Shown: positions 42,448-43,988 of the stretch, one piece after another
How positions within the stretch are numbered: position 1 is the first letter of the stretch
How the letters are laid out: each line of letters starts with the position of its first letter
From: JAFGMR01 sp964632755
GTDB lineage: Archaea; Halobacteriota; Methanosarcinia; Methanotrichales; Methanotrichaceae
DNA length: 43,988 nucleotides
Assembly (NCBI GenBank): GCA_964632755.1
Contig: CAZWDT010000018.1
Coordinates: 1 to 43,988 of the forward strand
Direction: 5' to 3'
Translations under genes and position numbers: made by a program
The notes under the pieces: model-generated
What the model was told of the DNA's origin: nothing
Database searches by the model: none
Seen by the model: the letters and a program-made list of their open reading frames with translations, nothing else

Positions 42448-43160
42448 CCGCGAGTGAACACTAATTTGCTCCTTCTTGTTGCGGGATGTAGCCCTTCTTT
42501 CAGGCATTTTTATAGCGATCCAATGGGAGTTCATCTATTATATTTAACCACGAATGAACACTAATTTATTCATTCTTGTTGCGGGATGTAGCCCTTCTTT
42601 CAGGCATTTTTATAGCGATCCAATGGGAGTTCATCTATTTTATTTAACCACGAATGAACACTAATTTGCTCCTTCTTGTTGCGGGATGTAGCCCTTCCTT
42701 CAGGCATTTTTATAGCGATCCAATGGGAGTTCATCTATTATATTTAACCACGAATGAACACTAATTTGCTCCTTCTTGTTGCGGGATGTAGCCCTTCTTT
42801 CAGGCATTTTTATAGCGATCCAATGGGAGTTCATCTATTTTATTTAACCACGAATGAACACTAATTTATTCATTCTTGTTGCGGGATGTAGCCCTTCCTT
42901 CAGGCATTTTTATAGCGACCCAATGGGAGTTCATCTATTATATTTAACCACGAATGAACACGAATGAACACTAATTTATTCATTCTTGTTGCGGGATGTA
43001 GCCCTTCCTTCAGGCATTTTTATCATATCATCAATTGTTACAATTCTCGTATTAGAATATGTTGCGGGATGTAGCCTTTCCTTCAGGCATTTTTATAGCG
43101 ACCCAATGGGAGTTCATCTATTATATTTAACCACGAATGAACACGAATGAACACTAATTT
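42448..43160. repeat. 100-bp tandem repeat array
   Basis: The motif GCGGGATGTAGCC recurs at 42481, 42581, 42681, 42781 and 42881, exactly 100 bp apart. It recurs again at 42991 (one 10-bp internal duplication of GAATGAACAC) and 43064 (a divergent, shortened unit). Units are nearly identical, with substitutions such as CTTTCTTT/CTTTCCTT and TTGCTCC/TTATTCA. Each carries one ACCACGAATGAACACTAATT segment of the dispersed repeat family. On the minus strand each unit holds a short ORF starting MPE(R/G)(R/K)ATSRN; in some units it runs 35 codons (for example 42707 to 42600) and overlaps the next unit's ATG. No spacer variation exists, so this is not a CRISPR. Confidence 0.9.
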
Positions 43161-43162
43161 AT

Positions 43163-43582
43163 TCATTCTTGTTGCCCGCAGTAGCCACTAATTTGAACAT
43201 TTATATAACGCTTCCAATCTAGTCTAGGTGTACCGAAATTGACAATAAGTCCAAGTGGGAGATTGGTGGCCCTTAAGTAATTGAGCAGTTGCGCTTCTTC
43301 GATCCCGCTAATCGCCTTGATGGCCTTTATCTCGACCACGATCAGGTCATAACATAAAAAGTCCGCGACGTAGTCCTTTTTCAACACTCTTCCTTTGTAG
43401 GATATCGCGATCTTCTTTTGGGGGACGTGGGGAATCCGTCGTTCGGAAAGCTCAATCTCTAAGGCTTCCTGATAAACGGCCTCCAGAAAACCGCTTCCCA
43501 GTTGGTTGGATACTTCCATCGCGGCACCCACAATTTGATAAACCTCATCCTTCAGGATCAATTCGTGTTCATTCGTGTTCAT
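43163..43582 (-). CDS. GxxExxY protein
   Basis: 139 residues of the GxxExxY family, named after the motif seen here in LGSGFLEAVYQEAL. The ending has VVEIKAIKAISGIEEAQLLN, an arrangement reminiscent of the PD-(D/E)xK nuclease fold, and NLPLGLIVNFGTP. Function of the family is unknown. The start codon and first residues (MNTNEHE) are encoded by the dispersed AATGAACACGAATGAACACG repeat. It lies between the putative mod end and res on the same strand. A decayed second copy is at 28776-28858. Confidence 0.9.
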   Translation of the reverse strand: MNTNEHELILKDEVYQIVGAAMEVSNQLGSGFLEAVYQEALEIELSERRIPHVPQKKIAISYKGRVLKKDYVADFLCYDLIVVEIKAIKAISGIEEAQLLNYLRATNLPLGLIVNFGTPRLDWKRYINVQISGYCGQQE

Positions 43583-43832
43583 TAGCGGTTATTCACCCCG
43601 TTATTGCGAATACATCGCTAGAACCTATAAATTCGTGTTCATTCGTGTTCATTAGCGGTTATTCACCCCGTTATTGCGAATACANNNNNNNNNNNNNNNN
43701 NNNNNNNNNNNNNNNNNNNNNNNNNNNNNNNNNNNNNNNNNNNNNNNNNNNNNNNNNNNNNNNNNNNNNNNNNNNNNNNNNNNNTCGCTAGAACCTATAA
43801 ATTCGTGTTCATTCGTGTTCATTAGCGGTTAT
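43561..43832. repeat. 70-bp tandem repeat with scaffold gap
   Basis: A 70-bp unit (ATTCGTGTTCATTCGTGTTC ... GAACCTATAA) occupies 43561-43630, repeats from 43631, is lost in 100 Ns at 43685-43784, and resumes with its last bases at 43785, followed by another unit start at 43801. The assembly probably broke because the array is longer than shown. The first unit contains the GxxExxY start codon, and the last contains the stop of the neighbouring gene. Confidence 0.85.
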
Positions 43833-43988
43833 TCCCTTCGACATTCACGTCCACGATCGTCATGGTGTCGTTTCCGAAGATGTCCACCACCTTGACGGCC
43901 AGCTTGCGCCTCCCGGGCTTGCATTCGTGAAACACGCTCGAAAGCTCCAGGGAGCGGTCTTTCTTGGTCCTAAAGGACTGCCACTCGT
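43822..43988 (-). CDS. mod: 3' end of a probable type III methyltransferase (Mod), partial
   Basis: The last 55 codons of a gene entering from the right edge. They read EWQSFRTKKDRSLELSSVFH, then KLAVKVVDIFGNDTMTIVDV before the stop. The ending KVAVKVVDIFGNDTM is one I associate with Mod and related site-specific adenine methyltransferases next to res genes, and its position upstream of res on the same strand agrees. The final NR and TAA are supplied by the dispersed repeat. Identity is moderately sure because only the tail is visible. Confidence 0.5.
   Translation of the reverse strand, partial: EWQSFRTKKDRSLELSSVFHECKPGRRKLAVKVVDIFGNDTMTIVDVNVEGNNR

Noticed and set aside
42448..43160. 100-bp periodic array considered as CRISPR
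   Set aside because: The whole unit is conserved and there are no variable spacers.
1..43988. tRNA and rRNA genes
   Set aside because: I looked for T-loop and anticodon-stem patterns and conserved rRNA segments and found none that I could support.

Overview
The window is archaeal and most likely from an aceticlastic methanogen of the Methanothrix (Methanosaeta) type. The evidence is a formylmethanofuran dehydrogenase cluster, archaeal replication and translation genes (PriS, GINS, L44e, S27e, eIF2-alpha, Nop10), TATA-box promoters about 26 bp from start codons, GGTGAT/GGAGG ribosome binding sites, and a surface protein carrying the S-layer domain known from Methanosarcinales. The genus is an inference. 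A run of 100 Ns at 43685-43784 shows this is scaffolded draft sequence.

Layout. (1) 1-6729, minus strand: a giant secreted protein with FecR-like, concanavalin-like, propeller-like and five tandem S-layer-type repeats. Its reading frame stays open past its stop codon into a TPR segment that leaves the window. (2) 7215-11570: an accessory island with vapBC, hicAB, mntA-hepT, a truncated cas2, a two-repeat CRISPR relic and three copies of a GC-rich repeat. A small IS200/IS605-like non-autonomous element has split the end of hicA. (3) 11782-19710: core genes, namely a K+ channel, a nitrilase-family hydrolase, then priS, GINS, L44e, S27e, eIF2-alpha, Nop10 and PAC2 in a tightly overlapping run, followed by pmbA and prs. 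(4) 19770-26714: three secreted or cell-surface proteins; the last, 1447 residues, joins cell-wall-binding-like repeats, a glycosidase-like segment and a gingipain-like cysteine peptidase domain. (5) 26822-28923: a mobile-element scar with an intact IS1634-family insertion, older terminal-repeat relics, a GxxExxY gene remnant and flanking 38-bp direct repeats. (6) 28975-30853, minus: an AglJ-like glycosyltransferase and an EamA transporter. (7) 31290-39468, minus: fwdE-fdhA and fwdF-fwdA-fwdC-fwdD-fwdB, two adjacent transcription units sharing an upstream element. (8) 39734-43988, minus: a type III restriction enzyme (res), a 100-bp tandem repeat array, a GxxExxY gene, a 70-bp repeat array with the gap, and the 3' end of what is probably the partner methyltransferase (mod).

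How the genes work together. The fwd genes build the enzyme that interconverts CO2 and formylmethanofuran; the adjacent FdhA, without an FdhB, suggests formate or electron exchange with that complex. Region 3 couples primase/GINS to ribosomal and translation-initiation proteins, as in many archaea. AglJ probably contributes to N-glycosylation of the surface proteins encoded nearby, which have many N-x-S/T sites. The island and the right end carry the defence and mobile load of the window.
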